The notes below the pieces were generated by a model. The model saw only the letters and a list, made by a program, of their open reading frames with translations, did no database searches and was not told where the DNA came from. Of a stretch of 64,000 bases of DNA, positions 22,427 to 33,671 are shown piece after piece (positions within the stretch are counted from its first letter, which is position 1; each line of letters opens with the position of its first letter). Made by a program: the position numbers and the translations under genes. This DNA comes from Viridothelium virens (lineage: Eukaryota > Ascomycota > Dothideomycetes > Trypetheliales > Trypetheliaceae). The stretch is taken from positions 124,001-188,000 of the forward strand of contig ML991791.1 in assembly GCA_010094025.1 (NCBI GenBank), given 5' to 3'.

Positions 22427-24001
22427 ATGAGCCCTCGATGGGACTACAGCACGGTTGGCGCGGACAGGTCCAATGTCTACGAGCTCGAAAAGACGACCTC
22501 AGCGAAGCTGCCACCCTTTGATCGAGCCTTACGTACTCGCAATTACTGCATTTTTGGGATCGGCGTATGTTGGGCTGCTACAACTACCTGTGTAGCGCTC
22601 GGAATATGGGCGTTCACCGCAGCACAAAACCTACCTACAGGAACGGATCCCCTCCCAGGCACAGGCAGTCATTCTGGACAACCTTCGGTCTCTATCGGCG
22701 TTGTGGGTCAAGCATTGGTGAAGCTTGCCGTCAATATATGCATCATGCTCGTGACGGACTGCTTGGGATGTATCCACACTGCCTCTGTACGCTGGGCGCT
22801 TTGGCGGGAAGGACGTCTGGACTTCAACTCTAATCCTCGGATGCTTACTGGCACAAAAACTGGCTGGTCAACTCATTATTTTACGAATATTGCTATGGCA
22901 TTTTTCCTCATGCTTTTATTTGCTGCGTCTTCGCAACTCTTCCTCCAACCCCGCACCGCCAACAATAATTACAACGGCTTTGTAGTCAATGGTGTAGCTT
23001 TCCTTGCTCTGGCTGTTGGTATCGCAGGTCAAGCGCTTATTGCTACGGTAGCTCTGCGTGGCTCTTCTCGACTGATTCCGACCTGGAGCTCCAATCCCCT
23101 AAATACGGCTTTGACCTGCATTCACGAAGGACTGGATCATCATCCCGGACGGAGTTTGGTCCCAGTTGATAGACGTCGCGATCCTTCGACGCCCCAACAG
23201 CCTGCTCGAAAACAAGCGAATGCCCTTCGGGCAGTCCCTCATCTGCGTTGGAGCATCGCAGCTCTGTGGCTGATTTTTGCCATTACATTCATATGGGCGA
23301 TTATCATCATCATAATCTCTCGTTATGGTCATATCCACTCCGAGACGATCAACATCCAGTTCTTCGGTTCGTTCGCTGGTTCGGCAAGTCAAAACTCGCC
23401 CGTTGTACCATTTTATCATGCCTGGGGTGGAGATACTGTAAGTGATGGAAAGATCGTTGCAGGCTCTATCTCCGCTTTGTTCATTACTCTCGCATTACAA
23501 ATACCTTTCACGCTGTCGCTACATGCTGCTGAGTTGGTTATGCATGTCTACGTCGACGAGCAGATCTGGCGCAAAGCTTCGACCCTTTCTGGTTTGACGT
23601 ACATGCAAACCCCCATTGGTAATATCGTGGGCTTCTTTGGCACGTGGCAGACTCTCTTTCTTTTTATTCTGAACCCTGTCACGCACTGGCTTTTTGGCGT
23701 AGCGGTGTTCGAGACCAAGGGCACGATGTACATGAGTTGGGAAGGTCTACTGTATCTTGCTATCCCTTTGGCTCTACTAGCGGTGGTAGTAACATGCGTA
23801 GCCGTGCAGAAACCTAGAGGACCCCAGCCTGCAGCATACGGGCATCTGCAGACGTTGGTCGATCTGGTAGATTGTTGGGTTGGACCGGGCGAGAAAATGC
23901 ACTGGGGAGATAAGGGATTCGACAGCTTGGCGTCAGCAAGAATAGCTGGCACGAGCAATAGACGCTTAGAGCCCATCACGTGGAATGCAGTGTATCTGTG
24001 A
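22427..24001 (+). CDS. Multi-pass membrane protein, fungal hypothetical
   Basis: Single-exon frame of 524 aa from the ATG at 22427; the frame extends further upstream but has no earlier ATG. Hydrophobic segments suggest about seven to eight membrane helices: near residues 33-57, 85-110, 150-172, 185-208, 285-310, 345-370, 410-430 and 445-470. A hydrophilic loop separates the helices near residues 220-275 (HHPGR... Arg-rich). The C-terminal tail includes GHLQTLVDLVDCW and a MHWGDKG motif followed by AGTSN, a pattern I have seen in uncharacterised ascomycete membrane proteins, but I cannot assign a function. It could be a transporter-like or structural membrane protein. The APH-like kinase gene follows 416 bp downstream on the same strand. 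Confidence 0.75.
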   Translation: MSPRWDYSTVGADRSNVYELEKTTSAKLPPFDRALRTRNYCIFGIGVCWAATTTCVALGIWAFTAAQNLPTGTDPLPGTGSHSGQPSVSIGVVGQALVKLAVNICIMLVTDCLGCIHTASVRWALWREGRLDFNSNPRMLTGTKTGWSTHYFTNIAMAFFLMLLFAASSQLFLQPRTANNNYNGFVVNGVAFLALAVGIAGQALIATVALRGSSRLIPTWSSNPLNTALTCIHEGLDHHPGRSLVPVDRRRDPSTPQQPARKQANALRAVPHLRWSIAALWLIFAITFIWAIIIIIISRYGHIHSETINIQFFGSFAGSASQNSPVVPFYHAWGGDTVSDGKIVAGSISALFITLALQIPFTLSLHAAELVMHVYVDEQIWRKASTLSGLTYMQTPIGNIVGFFGTWQTLFLFILNPVTHWLFGVAVFETKGTMYMSWEGLLYLAIPLALLAVVVTCVAVQKPRGPQPAAYGHLQTLVDLVDCWVGPGEKMHWGDKGFDSLASARIAGTSNRRLEPITWNAVYL

Positions 24002-24417
24002 GGTAATCGTGTCAAGACAAATCTAGTCGAGAAAAACGCTAAGCCATTTGATAGTGCTTGTTCGACGTGGGAATGATGCTCGCAGTGCGGAATGTAGAGT
24101 ATCCCACCCGAGGAATGTGGATCGCATGGGCAGTCCTTTGCCACATGGTCTACCGGGTACTTGCATCGGTAGTGACGACCAACAGATTTCATTGTCGATG
24201 TTCAAGATGATCGATCGGACTTTCAGGTACGTGAGTGGGCGGTGGCTAGCACACGCTCTATTTCCGGAAGCCAAGTCATGGACACACAATGAAGGACAAT
24301 TATCCATTATCTTGAAGGCCTTCCGCACGCGGTCACTTTGTGCATCAGCAGAATTATGAGAGTCTCCGGATTGTACAAGACCGACAGTAGGTGGAAGTCT
24401 ATCGACAGAAGGGATAG
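24002..24417. other. Intergenic, nothing recognised
   Basis: Spacer between the membrane protein gene and the kinase-like gene, both on the plus strand. Only antisense shadow frames are present. Confidence 0.45.
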
Positions 24418-25435
24418 ATGCGTTCACGCTTGGTATTGACGCCCAATAAAACAACCATGACAGGTAACAATCCAACTCAATCTAAACGAGCCAACAGGAG
24501 TCTGGAAGGTTGCTTACCAATCACAGGAGAGGATCATATTGACCTGGAGCAATTGGAGCGTGACGATAACGAGCCTTTCGAATGGCCTGCCTCTTCAATA
24601 CCGAACGCTGAAAATCTCACACATGCTCTCAATCTTTGCGCAGCAGTCATAGGAGTTGATCCTTCGTGTGGCACTGCGACCTGCTATCAAAGCGGATGGT
24701 CGGCGCACGACTGCATCAGAACCGACTTTTCCCCCGCGCAGCTTCATCGTTAAAATACCAAGACAGCATTCCACCAGTGCTGCTTCTATATGCAGAGCAG
24801 AGGCTATCAGGACTGCTTGGGCAGCTGCGCATGCTATCGGGCCCAAAGTCTATGCAACAGATTGTAAAAGCGGTGCATTTGCCATGGAGTGCCTCAAAGG
24901 CAATACCTTGAGTACCGAGATGGCTTCGCAGTCACTGCCTCAAATCCTCGATCTTCTCCGCAAGATCCATATGGCTTCAGCTCAGCACTGGATGTGCATC
25001 TACAATCCTATCACAGTCGTAGAAGAGTACTTGGAATCCGCAAAAGGCATGACCGCGATGCCACTCGAAGACATACAGCTCGTGGAAACGGTATTGGACG
25101 ACGTAAGGAGAGAAATTGGTCAGATCCACTCTCACCCCGACCTACTCGTTCCCTGCCACAACGATTTTCACAGTCATAACATTATTGTTGAACACGATGG
25201 CAATCATCGGCACATGGCTATCGACTTCGAGAACGCCGATCTCGGCGACCCAATGTGGGACCTTGCCTATTTCACCGTTAATCTCGAATTGGAGCGGGAG
25301 CCTTTAGCGCTGGCTAGCGCTTACAGTACTACCATGGAAGAGCGGAGACGACTCAGTGCTCACTGTCTAATGGCGATTGCGCATTGTGCGACTTGGTCTG
25401 CTATTCAGGGAGCACCCTGGGTAAAAGCACCGTAG
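24418..25435 (+). CDS. APH / choline-kinase-type phosphotransferase, 5' structure unresolved
   Basis: The C-terminal two thirds is a clear aminoglycoside-phosphotransferase/choline-kinase fold. A beta strand FIVKIPR is near 24750. The catalytic loop HNDFHSHN (Brenner motif) is near 25157-25180, and the metal-binding IDFENADLGDP near 25221-25250 is followed by WDLAYF. This part is open from about 24656 to the TAG at 25433. The N-terminal part (ATG at 24418 or 24457) lies in another frame, open to 24753. I found no splice pair that joins the two without a stop or loss of the first strands, so either an intron was missed or the 5' end is damaged. The frame also reads sensibly for about 15 codons past the stop. 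Substrate unknown: choline, ethanolamine or a small sugar or alcohol are possible. Confidence 0.6.
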
Positions 25436-26883
25436 GGACTGATGGCGAGGTTGAAGCAGATCAAGGTAGGACGTACATGATCAAGGATGATTGATTCGAT
25501 AGATCGGCTTATAATTCTTACGTGTCTGTCCTTTGTCAAGCTTTCACTACCTTATGTATGGAGTCACAGTATACATTACAGGCATTCCTCCCAATGCCCT
25601 CGCGTACTAATGATCTTATTATTAACCTCAATGTTTTAAAGAGGTTCGGGATCTCACTAACATTTTTTGAGAACCAGAAATGATGAGTGTTTACTCAACA
25701 CGCAAAAGAAGCGACAGGCAGCACCTTATGAAAAAGCTATGGAGACCTCCTTAATCCTCATTCCTCATCCATTGAGTCCTCAAAATGGCACCTCAACCAA
25801 TTCGCACAGGCCCATTCATCGATATCGCAAACCTCATGACCACTATTAAGACGAATGTTGGTTCCTCGATGGCCCACTTTTGCTACCTCAAATCTGACCC
25901 GAAGCCTTTCTGCCGTGAGTCAGATAAATGATCGTGAAAACCACTTCCTGCAGCTCTTGAGGCTGTGTTCTCATCAGTTGCCCACCTAGAAGCTCTTCAA
26001 ACTCCTCGCGCAGCATAAACCTTGTCATCAGCTCGATGTTTTGATCATTAGACCAGAGAAGAGACTTCCATCGTCTATAACAGGGTTCGTGATGTTGTAA
26101 ATTGGGTGGTGAAAGCTTGTAGATTAAGCTATAGAGGCGAGGACATCTATATACATGGCCAATTCATGAACCTCACTCCTATTCACGTGATAGGATTGCC
26201 AATTTGCTAATAAGATTGCCTTTTCACACATCACATGCAACATCAGTTCGGAAACATAGTTGAGTATGGAATAGATACCCCATATTCAGAAAATCCTGGA
26301 TTGGATTGGATAGCATAATTATTTGCATAATACTTATATCTAGCTAATTAGGCTTAATAGTTATAAAATTGGGTCTGATACTGGCTAGATTGGGTTTAGT
26401 CTTACCCCTTTTGTTATAGAATTTATAAAGAGGGGAAAGACCTCAGCAGAGATAGAAAGAGTATAAATTAGACCTAACTGAGCTGATATTCAGCCTAACT
26501 TAATATACATCAAGCCTCAGCCAAATATAGATATTATGTAAATAATCATGCTATTTAATCCATATACAGCTTTATGTATTTATTGTTCTATGCAGCTATA
26601 TTTCCGATCCCTGTGTATGAGTAAGGTAGATGCCGATCAGCAATAAGGTCATCTGTCGCCTTATTCGACCCCCACGCTGCCGCCCTAGGGCGATAGTGTA
26701 GGAGACAGCCTCGTTTGCCAGATGGGTATAAATACTCCAAAGGGTCTCGCTATCCATAACGTTAAAAGAGCAGGATAAGACAGACAGGTGGCTACATAAA
26801 GGCCGCTTATAGAGTAGTCCTCCAATCTCCTTCACCTCTTTTTTACCTCTTCCTTGTCTCTCAGTACCTCAGATCGCCATACT
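25436..26883. other. Intergenic with AT-rich tract
   Basis: No gene seen. From about 26160 to 26600 the DNA becomes AT-rich and TpA-rich (many TATA, TAAT and TTATA words), unlike its flanks. This is the look of old repeat DNA altered by repeat-induced point mutation, but no element ends or coding remains are visible. Confidence 0.45.
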
Positions 26884-28474
26884 ATGGGAATTGACATTGA
26901 GACCTGGAAGACCATGATGAAGTTGGACTTGAAGAGTAAATCTCTTTTGAGACACCGGGAGGTGATGATAAAACATCTTGAAAAAACCAGACGTGTGGTA
27001 CTAGGAGAGTCTGAAGAACTCAGACAAGAGTTACGAGAAGAGATTGTGTACCATGATGGTAAGCTCCATGCGACCCTCCCCTCTCTTTCCCCCAAACACT
27101 ATGCGTAACGGGTATTCAACACCTAGAGCTGAGAAGTCCGCCATCGTTCTACTCTTGATAGAAGCTAAGCAACAAAAAGCCATAATACGGTCCCCTCCAG
27201 AATGGAGAGCTCGCCAAGACTCAGAGCTCAACGGTTTGCGACAAGAACTTGAAAACTCGCTTTCGAATGTTCAGCGCTATCTTAGCCTTGGGTGGATTGG
27301 AGTGTACGAGGTACTCCATGCAAAGAATCTGAGCGTAGGATGCATGATAAATATGGACAACTTGCTAGATCTTTGGCATAAGTTTCACTCATCCCTTCTT
27401 CAATTGCAGCGATTGATCCTCGAATTGAAGAAGACCCTCATGTTCTGGGAGAAAGTCCTGTACGCACTCCTTCTCATTTCACACTTCTCGGAGTTCCCGA
27501 ATCGTCTCCGGCCTCCATGCACAACGATGCCTTGGACAATTTGGCCTGCTCTGGTAGTACTATGGGGTGTTTGTTGGATGTTCTATGAGCCATTCAACCG
27601 AGACTGGGAACCTCCCGTGTTCGAGGATGAGATTTTCGGCGCTCGATTTTCGGGTAATCTTTTCCCTTATACTCGACCGGGAAAAAAAACTTATGATCTT
27701 CCAGACCTCGGAACCGTTCTCTCTAGCTTTGATCACGACGTGCCTGAGTTGCGCGCGTACGATTTCGACTTGCTAGGCCTCGAACAGCAACTGCAGCAAT
27801 CTATACCTGAACCCGCTACCTGTCTTCGCACACCAAGATCCACTGATTTCATACCAACCTCAGCACCAGTAAAGCCTCCAGACAATATCACTTTACCAGT
27901 CAGCGCCGCAAGAACTACTAGTATCTCTCCATATCAAGCCGTCGGCGCACCCCGGGAAGCTGCAGAAGCTCGACAGCCGGAAGCAACAGAGTCTCAAATC
28001 CTTGCAACACCTGATGTATCAACCTCTATCAACGCACAACCTCCGGATGGTGCTTGGAGCACTACCACGGACAGCCCCCAGACCAAGCCTTCTCGAAACT
28101 CCAAGCACGGCCAAATTGAGAGATACCTCTGTTGCTATCCCGATTGCAGCCGTTCTCGACAGGGTTCAGGCTTCTCTCGCAAAGATCATCTGGATCAACA
28201 CCTTCGGGGACCGCATAAGCAGTCATCAGTGGAGAGAGTACGGGCGAAATCGGCAGCTGCATCGAGCTCCCGTAGTACAGCCGCTATGAGTCGAATCTTA
28301 CAGCCTCTTCCGCAGTCCAAGAAGCGTAAGCGCGGAGGAGATGGAGAGTTAGACGCGCACAACGTAGAGGAGCTAGCAGAAGAGCGGAGAATGCGAATGG
28401 TGGCGGAACAAGAGAACCAGCAGCTGCGTCTGATGGTTTTCATGATGTTCATGAAGCTGATCCAATCAACCTAG
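26884..28474 (+). CDS. C2H2 zinc-finger protein, probable transcription factor
   Basis: Exon 1 (26884-27058) encodes a charged helical start, followed by a GTAAGC donor. The most likely acceptor is ATAG at 27161, with an alternative at 27128; both enter the frame that runs to 28474. Near 28125-28215 lies an atypical C2H2 finger, CYPDC followed by GSGFSRKDHLDQHLRGPH, a form found in ascomycete regulators. After it come a basic patch KKRKR (possible nuclear signal) and a C-terminal Glu/Arg-rich coiled coil. The central 27450-27600 region reads more like protein in a second frame, so a further intron or damage there is possible. Role inferred: DNA-binding regulator; targets unknown. Confidence 0.6.
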
Positions 28475-30244
28475 CCTCCCAAGTCCCGCGTAATCTCGCT
28501 ACACTCTATGCGAGGGTCCATGCGCGAGTTTCTCGAATCTATTATGTAGATCCTCATTTCATAGCTAATTAGTAGTTCACCTTCGTCCTCATCTCGATGA
28601 GATTTATATAGAGCCTCCAGCTCAGGGTTTCGTCGTCAGCGATCCAGCTGGTGTTCCCATTTTGAGCATAACAACGATGCGGTCGAGCAAGCAGCCCTTC
28701 GAGGATCTGCTTTCGCCCAAGGAGACCAATTGCCTCGTAAGAGTCATGGTCAGAGTTCGAGCTCCTCCAACGAAGACGAAGCGAGAAGAGTGAAGATTGC
28801 GTGCATACTTCGACATCATCCCTGGTAAAGGCGGCGGCCCAATCCCGCTCTTTCATGATTCTTCTGAAACTGGAAAAGCGCTTACCGCCGAGTCGGTTGC
28901 GGGGATTGCAGAGATGCCACTATGTCTCATCACCTGTGGAGGCATTGGTTCCGTCGTCGCTGGAGCCACGACAAGCACGAACGTGCTCATCGAGGGCGAT
29001 ATGCTGAGATTCCATCTAGGTCGCTTTGGCTGGTAGCCTTCTGAGCGATCAATGGCGCATTTCTCATGTGTTGCTGTATTGCGCCGGTAGCTTCCGCCGC
29101 GAAGCTATGTAAGTGCAATGAAGACTATGTTTGGAGCATCGTGAGGATACCGGAGAAGTGACATCGTATCTGATCCGCTCCTTTCTGCACTGTTGGTGTG
29201 CAAGCGCAGATAATTGGCTAGAGCGTCTTGTCTGAGGCTCAAAAGCTTCATTCATCATGGATTCATGTTCTCATCGCCGTCAACGTGATTACTCTGAGAT
29301 CTGACTAGCGCCGTCAGGGAGCATCTGCATCATGGTAGGTAAGGAAAAGGAATCCTAGAACTCGGCAGACTTGGGTAAGTGTAGTGAGCGACTATGGTGG
29401 CATTCGGCCTCCGAAGCTGAGGCTGCAAAAAGCGAAGCAGACCTATCAAGCATGTCGCTGAAGGTCATCCAGGAGAGTATACTGCGGCATTGACTACTCA
29501 CGGAAAATACAGAGACAAGGCAAATGTCAAATGCTCGTCATGATTCCAACCTCCAATGCTGATCGAGACAGAGTCCGATCCTTCGATCTCTTGCAGTCCA
29601 AAACGGCCTCTGTCTAGGTGCCGTGCATTTTAACCGCTGTCGAGGAGACAGTACTTGTGCGTTGGGATGCGGTTGACACATCGAATGGGTCTTGGTCTAT
29701 CATCTGGCCTACCTCGCCCCCTATCAGAGGGTGTGGCTAGCATATAGGCGTTAGATCAGGTCTTAACCATAGCAGGATGAAAAGGTGAGCGGATTGATGT
29801 ACGCCATCATGCTGAAGTCCATGCAAGGACTCTTTTGCTCTTCTACATTCCCCTATGTGGCATCAACAAGCGCTTCGTGCTTGTGCGCTGGTCTCGAATT
29901 CGTGTTTCCGTTATGGTTTATTGGCACCGAATTCGTTTTTCTCTTCTACGCTATCCCGGCTTGGTAGGCTCATCGACCAACCGCAGCGCTAGCACGATAG
30001 AGTAAGCGTTAAGAATACGAAAAGCTGTCCAAGCACACCAACAGCGTGAGTGTAATCACGGACCCTATGGTCTTGCCTACTCTTGCTGACTGCGATTGAG
30101 AATGTCTGAGGCTCAATCTCTTAGTTCAAAATCTCCAATTTATCACTTGATCTTAACGTGGGAGCTGTAGATAGTCGCGTAGTTGTCATTGCAATTACCA
30201 AAGTGTAACGTTGTTTCCTTCACAAATTCAAGTCCAGCTCTGTC
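28475..30244. other. Intergenic, possible debris
   Basis: A minus-strand frame at 28569-28856 and an overlapping plus-strand frame at 28797-29036 both have somewhat protein-like text, but neither has a recognisable family. Nothing convincing follows between 29040 and 30244, the 3' flank of the second rhodopsin-domain gene. Confidence 0.4.
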
Positions 30245-31563
30245 TCACTCCACTGCAAAAGTTTGCTGAACGCGCACGCGGCCCATTTCAGGATCTCCTG
30301 TGCCCTGAACGACTCCATCAGAATTTGCATCACCTTCGCTCTCAGACGTCGATCTTCCTACTGGACCCTTTGCGAAAGCCGTGTTCTTGCCACCGCTCAG
30401 ATTGCCAACGAGCTGAAAATGATCTTCTTGAGACTGATAATAGCCTTTCTTGTTTCCCTGAAAGCTATTGTTGGAATGCTTGTGAAATGAGCGCATACTA
30501 GCCGGAAGGGCTTTTCGAAAGATTGGTGGGCAAATGGGTAGACAAGCGACGACTATCGCCACACCTGTCTCCGTAAGAATCCACTCAACAGCAGGCTCTT
30601 CACCCCAAGACTGATCGACGTAGGACACGTTCACAACTGTCACCACACGAACGATGCCGACGGCAATGTCGAAGAGGCCGAGGAGAAAGACGCCCGTCAA
30701 CGCTATCTTTCGACTTGTGGACATGTGTAGTTTCCAAACCAAGGGAATGGGTATAGACCAGATAAAGAACTCCATAGCCGTTCCTGTAGCGGCGACAATC
30801 GTCGTTACAACCAGCTCACTGACGCAATGACCTGGTTCGTCCACGTTCCAATTCTTGGAGAATGGTATGCAGCGGAAGCAGACGATAAAGATATTGAATA
30901 TGATCCAAGCGACATTAGCTGCAGTAGCCCCATAAACTGAGAATTTCGTTACTATCGAAGCTCCCGGAACAGTGCTCAAGTCGACTGCTTACCAAGTCTC
31001 CGAAATGTTTTGTCAATTCGAAATATCCTAAGAAAGAGCATGCATATGGACAGCCGGATAAGTCCCATGTTCAAGGCGTAGAGGCATTGGGCAAGTGGGA
31101 GAGACTATTCGTCGTAAGTTCGGATTCTATCGCTTATTGGATGAAATTGACGTACTTTTGCCAGTTTTATCAAGTTTTCCATGGGTATGAGAGGTGTATG
31201 GTTTCCGATTCCGCCGACAATAATTTCTGATAACGGTCAGCACCTAGAAGCTGTTTTCTAGAGTGTTCGTTCTTACGATACAAGGTACAAGCATTGTTAA
31301 GATAGTTGAAAGTCTATTCACCTCATCGCGTGGTTAATTCTGCCCCCCAAAAACGATGCATGGACACAGTGACGCCTTACCAAAGCAGTGACCGCCAACC
31401 AGTCGTCCCACCATAAGTTTGCGCCTTTGATCTTTCTTGAAATGAGACGAGCGCCAACAGCAATCGTAGCAAGTATCATCATCAGGATCAAAACGCCCAA
31501 AAGGCGGCGAGCCCGTGGACTGTCGAAAGGGTGAAAGTCACCCACCGGCGGTGCAGAATCCAT
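30245..31563 (-). CDS. Rhodopsin-domain (PTH11-like) membrane protein, second copy
   Basis: Five exons: 31563-31381, 31313-31277, 31226-31156, 31104-30993 and 30936-30245. Each intron is 50-67 bp with GTAAGN or GTACGT donors, and together they give one 364-aa frame. Family signs: N-terminal segment then a first helix (LLGVLILMMILATIAVGARL), the loop LWWDDWLAV, GIGNHTPLIPM before the third helix, the ALNMGLIRLSI helix, a Cys-containing loop between helices four and five, and a final helix (VVACLPICPPIF) before a soluble tail rich in Ser, Gly and Glu. The small second exon (12 codons plus 1 base) was placed because only it keeps phase. Likely plasma membrane. It lies about 2 kb from the terpenoid cluster; no evidence ties it to that pathway. 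Confidence 0.85.
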
Positions 31564-33671
31564 TCAGAGTCCAGTTGAGAGAAATTAAGAAATGGTTCAA
31601 TTCGAAGAGTCATTCACCACAAAACACTGCAATGCAATTGATGCGTGCTTGAGGCAGGAGCGTGGTGATTGTGGTCGCATTCGCAGCGCACTGAGCAAGG
31701 CAGAGATGTCTACCTTTCTCTTGGCGGCGTGAACGCTTTACTGTGCCTTTCGCCTGTTGGAGACAGTCAGAGTTCCTGAGATGGACCCACTTCTTGCCAT
31801 CTTTCCATGAATGGCAAGTTATGCAAAATTTGCTAATGAGGTCTGAAAAAGCATGGTTAATTGTTGGTGGCTTTTCCCGTAGGTACCCATTCCATAGTGG
31901 ATGCACACAAATGATAGCCAATAGAAGCGCTCTAGTCTGTTCGAGAGGTGGAGCTGCAAGCAGCAAGGGGTCATTGTAAGGACAACACCGCTGTGTAAAT
32001 CTCACACTTTTATTAAGGTCTCACGCCTTTATGTAAACATTTTATCTTTATATCTCATATTAATCACGTAGTTATATGTTTATTTAAACAGGTTGCAGTA
32101 TTTACAAGATAAGACGCGAGATACAGGGGCGCGTTTGTTACGGACGAAAGGGGTTAGAGTAGTTGGTGTTGTCCCTACAGATCGGCGGTGTTGTCCTTAC
32201 AAAGACCGGCAGCAAGCTGTTTCTGCCAGAGTTGACATCAATCTCCCAATCGATGCCACCCAATGGGCTTCTTGAGGGCAACAAGGGTAAGGTAGTAATC
32301 AATTCATTAGCAGGGTGAGCAGAGTATAGCGTGATGATACGCAGCTAATGGTCCGGGCCGTCAAACGCAGACCGTCTTGGACCCCAGCCACTCTGCAACG
32401 CAATGCCGCCGTTTCCGTGTCACCGTACGGTTGTACCTTCGAGTGCCGTAGATGGCGCAGGAGCGGCACGAGGTACGATCCTGCTGAAGCGATAGAGTGA
32501 TGCGAATTCGCTTGGAACAGCTCTCGATGACCAATGGATTGAATGGCCTATGACGCTGAGCACGTTTCTTTTGAGTAGCGCCACTGGATCGGAGTTTAAG
32601 ACTACTCCGCGACACCGAGCCGTAGAGTACCCAGGGATCCACCACAGGTGGATCTATCACCCTATAATCACGGCTAGCGATGACTTAACCAGTCTCGCTG
32701 ACGCAACTGTGGGTATGGACCTAGAGTAGCTGGACTTGACCATGTGGAGTACGAGTGCGGCCCAGCTAATACCACTTTCTCTTTTCAGAAGCTTAGTTTC
32801 GTCACTTGAGCTTAGGCCTGTTCCCGTGGGACACTTCGATTATTGACCAAGGCCTCGATCACTTCCTTCGCAATTCGGAACATTCGGCTATAGCTAATGT
32901 GAAAGCAGTCGCTGCGCCTATTGATGGGGGGACTTGAGTGCTCAGCGCACTAATGCATGTTTACTTCACGCAATCAGATGTTAGGGGCATTGCGCTTAAA
33001 ACCTCACTCGCTCAGACCTGGAGCAAAAGGTATCAGGAACTAGCGCGTCAAAGATTGCCCTCCCATTTAAATTATGACTATCTTGATCAAAGCTCTGTTC
33101 ACCTCGAGTTCTTCTCAAGTATAGTCCTTAAGGTCCCCAGGGGTCGACTTCGTCCGTTTCAGTGGTTTGTTCGCCTTCGCTGACTCCTCATGCTAATAGC
33201 ACCACATGCAGCCATCAAGACGCATCTCAGTTGTTCTAACCCGCAGGAAAAGCGGGTCTGTTGGTGGCTAGACCTGGTAAGATTTGATGAAGGCAACAGA
33301 GGCTACTGCTCGATGCCATGCATGCAAGAGAAGACGGCTTCAAGTTGCTGCCTTGAAACTCCCACGAACCCGGTCGACGAGCTTCATGATCGAGAAGTTC
33401 ATAAATCTCATTGGCTGAAGAGCTAGTGACGAACGTACTTGTCTGGCAGCTTTTGGATAGCGTGGGGGACTTCGCTACTTTCGTAACGTCTACGCCAATG
33501 TTCGATGTGAGGACCTCATGCCTCAGCCGTTACTCTATGTCAGCCTCGTTTGGCTTGCAGCGCTACATTCTCAAGACGTACCTTCAATGATGAAGCAGCC
33601 TTGAGGAATAAACTATACTAATCCTCAACAACGAACCTTACTTGTACAGCCTCTCCATTGTACTATTGACG
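31564..33671. other. Repeat-like intergenic region left of the terpenoid cluster
   Basis: No confident gene. A minus-strand frame (31610-32005) with Cys-rich text looks like repeat-derived coding debris. An AT-rich core at about 32000-32090 lies inside an 18-bp inverted repeat (listed separately). The rest (32210-33671) holds only short frames without motifs and includes the promoter of the P450 gene. Confidence 0.4.
31974..32202. repeat. Short inverted-repeat element, MITE-like
   Basis: The 18-bp words at 31974-31991 (TTGTAAGGACAACACCGC) and 32185-32202 are exact reverse complements, 193 bp apart, around an AT-rich core. A near copy with one mismatch (GGTGTTGTCCCTAC) lies just inside at 32165-32178. 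No target-site duplication is evident. It may be a small non-autonomous DNA element or the ends of two nested repeats. Confidence 0.45.

Noticed and set aside
31610-32005. 131-codon Cys-rich minus-strand frame
   Set aside because: It overlaps the inverted-repeat element and reads like repeat debris; without a search I cannot support it as a gene.
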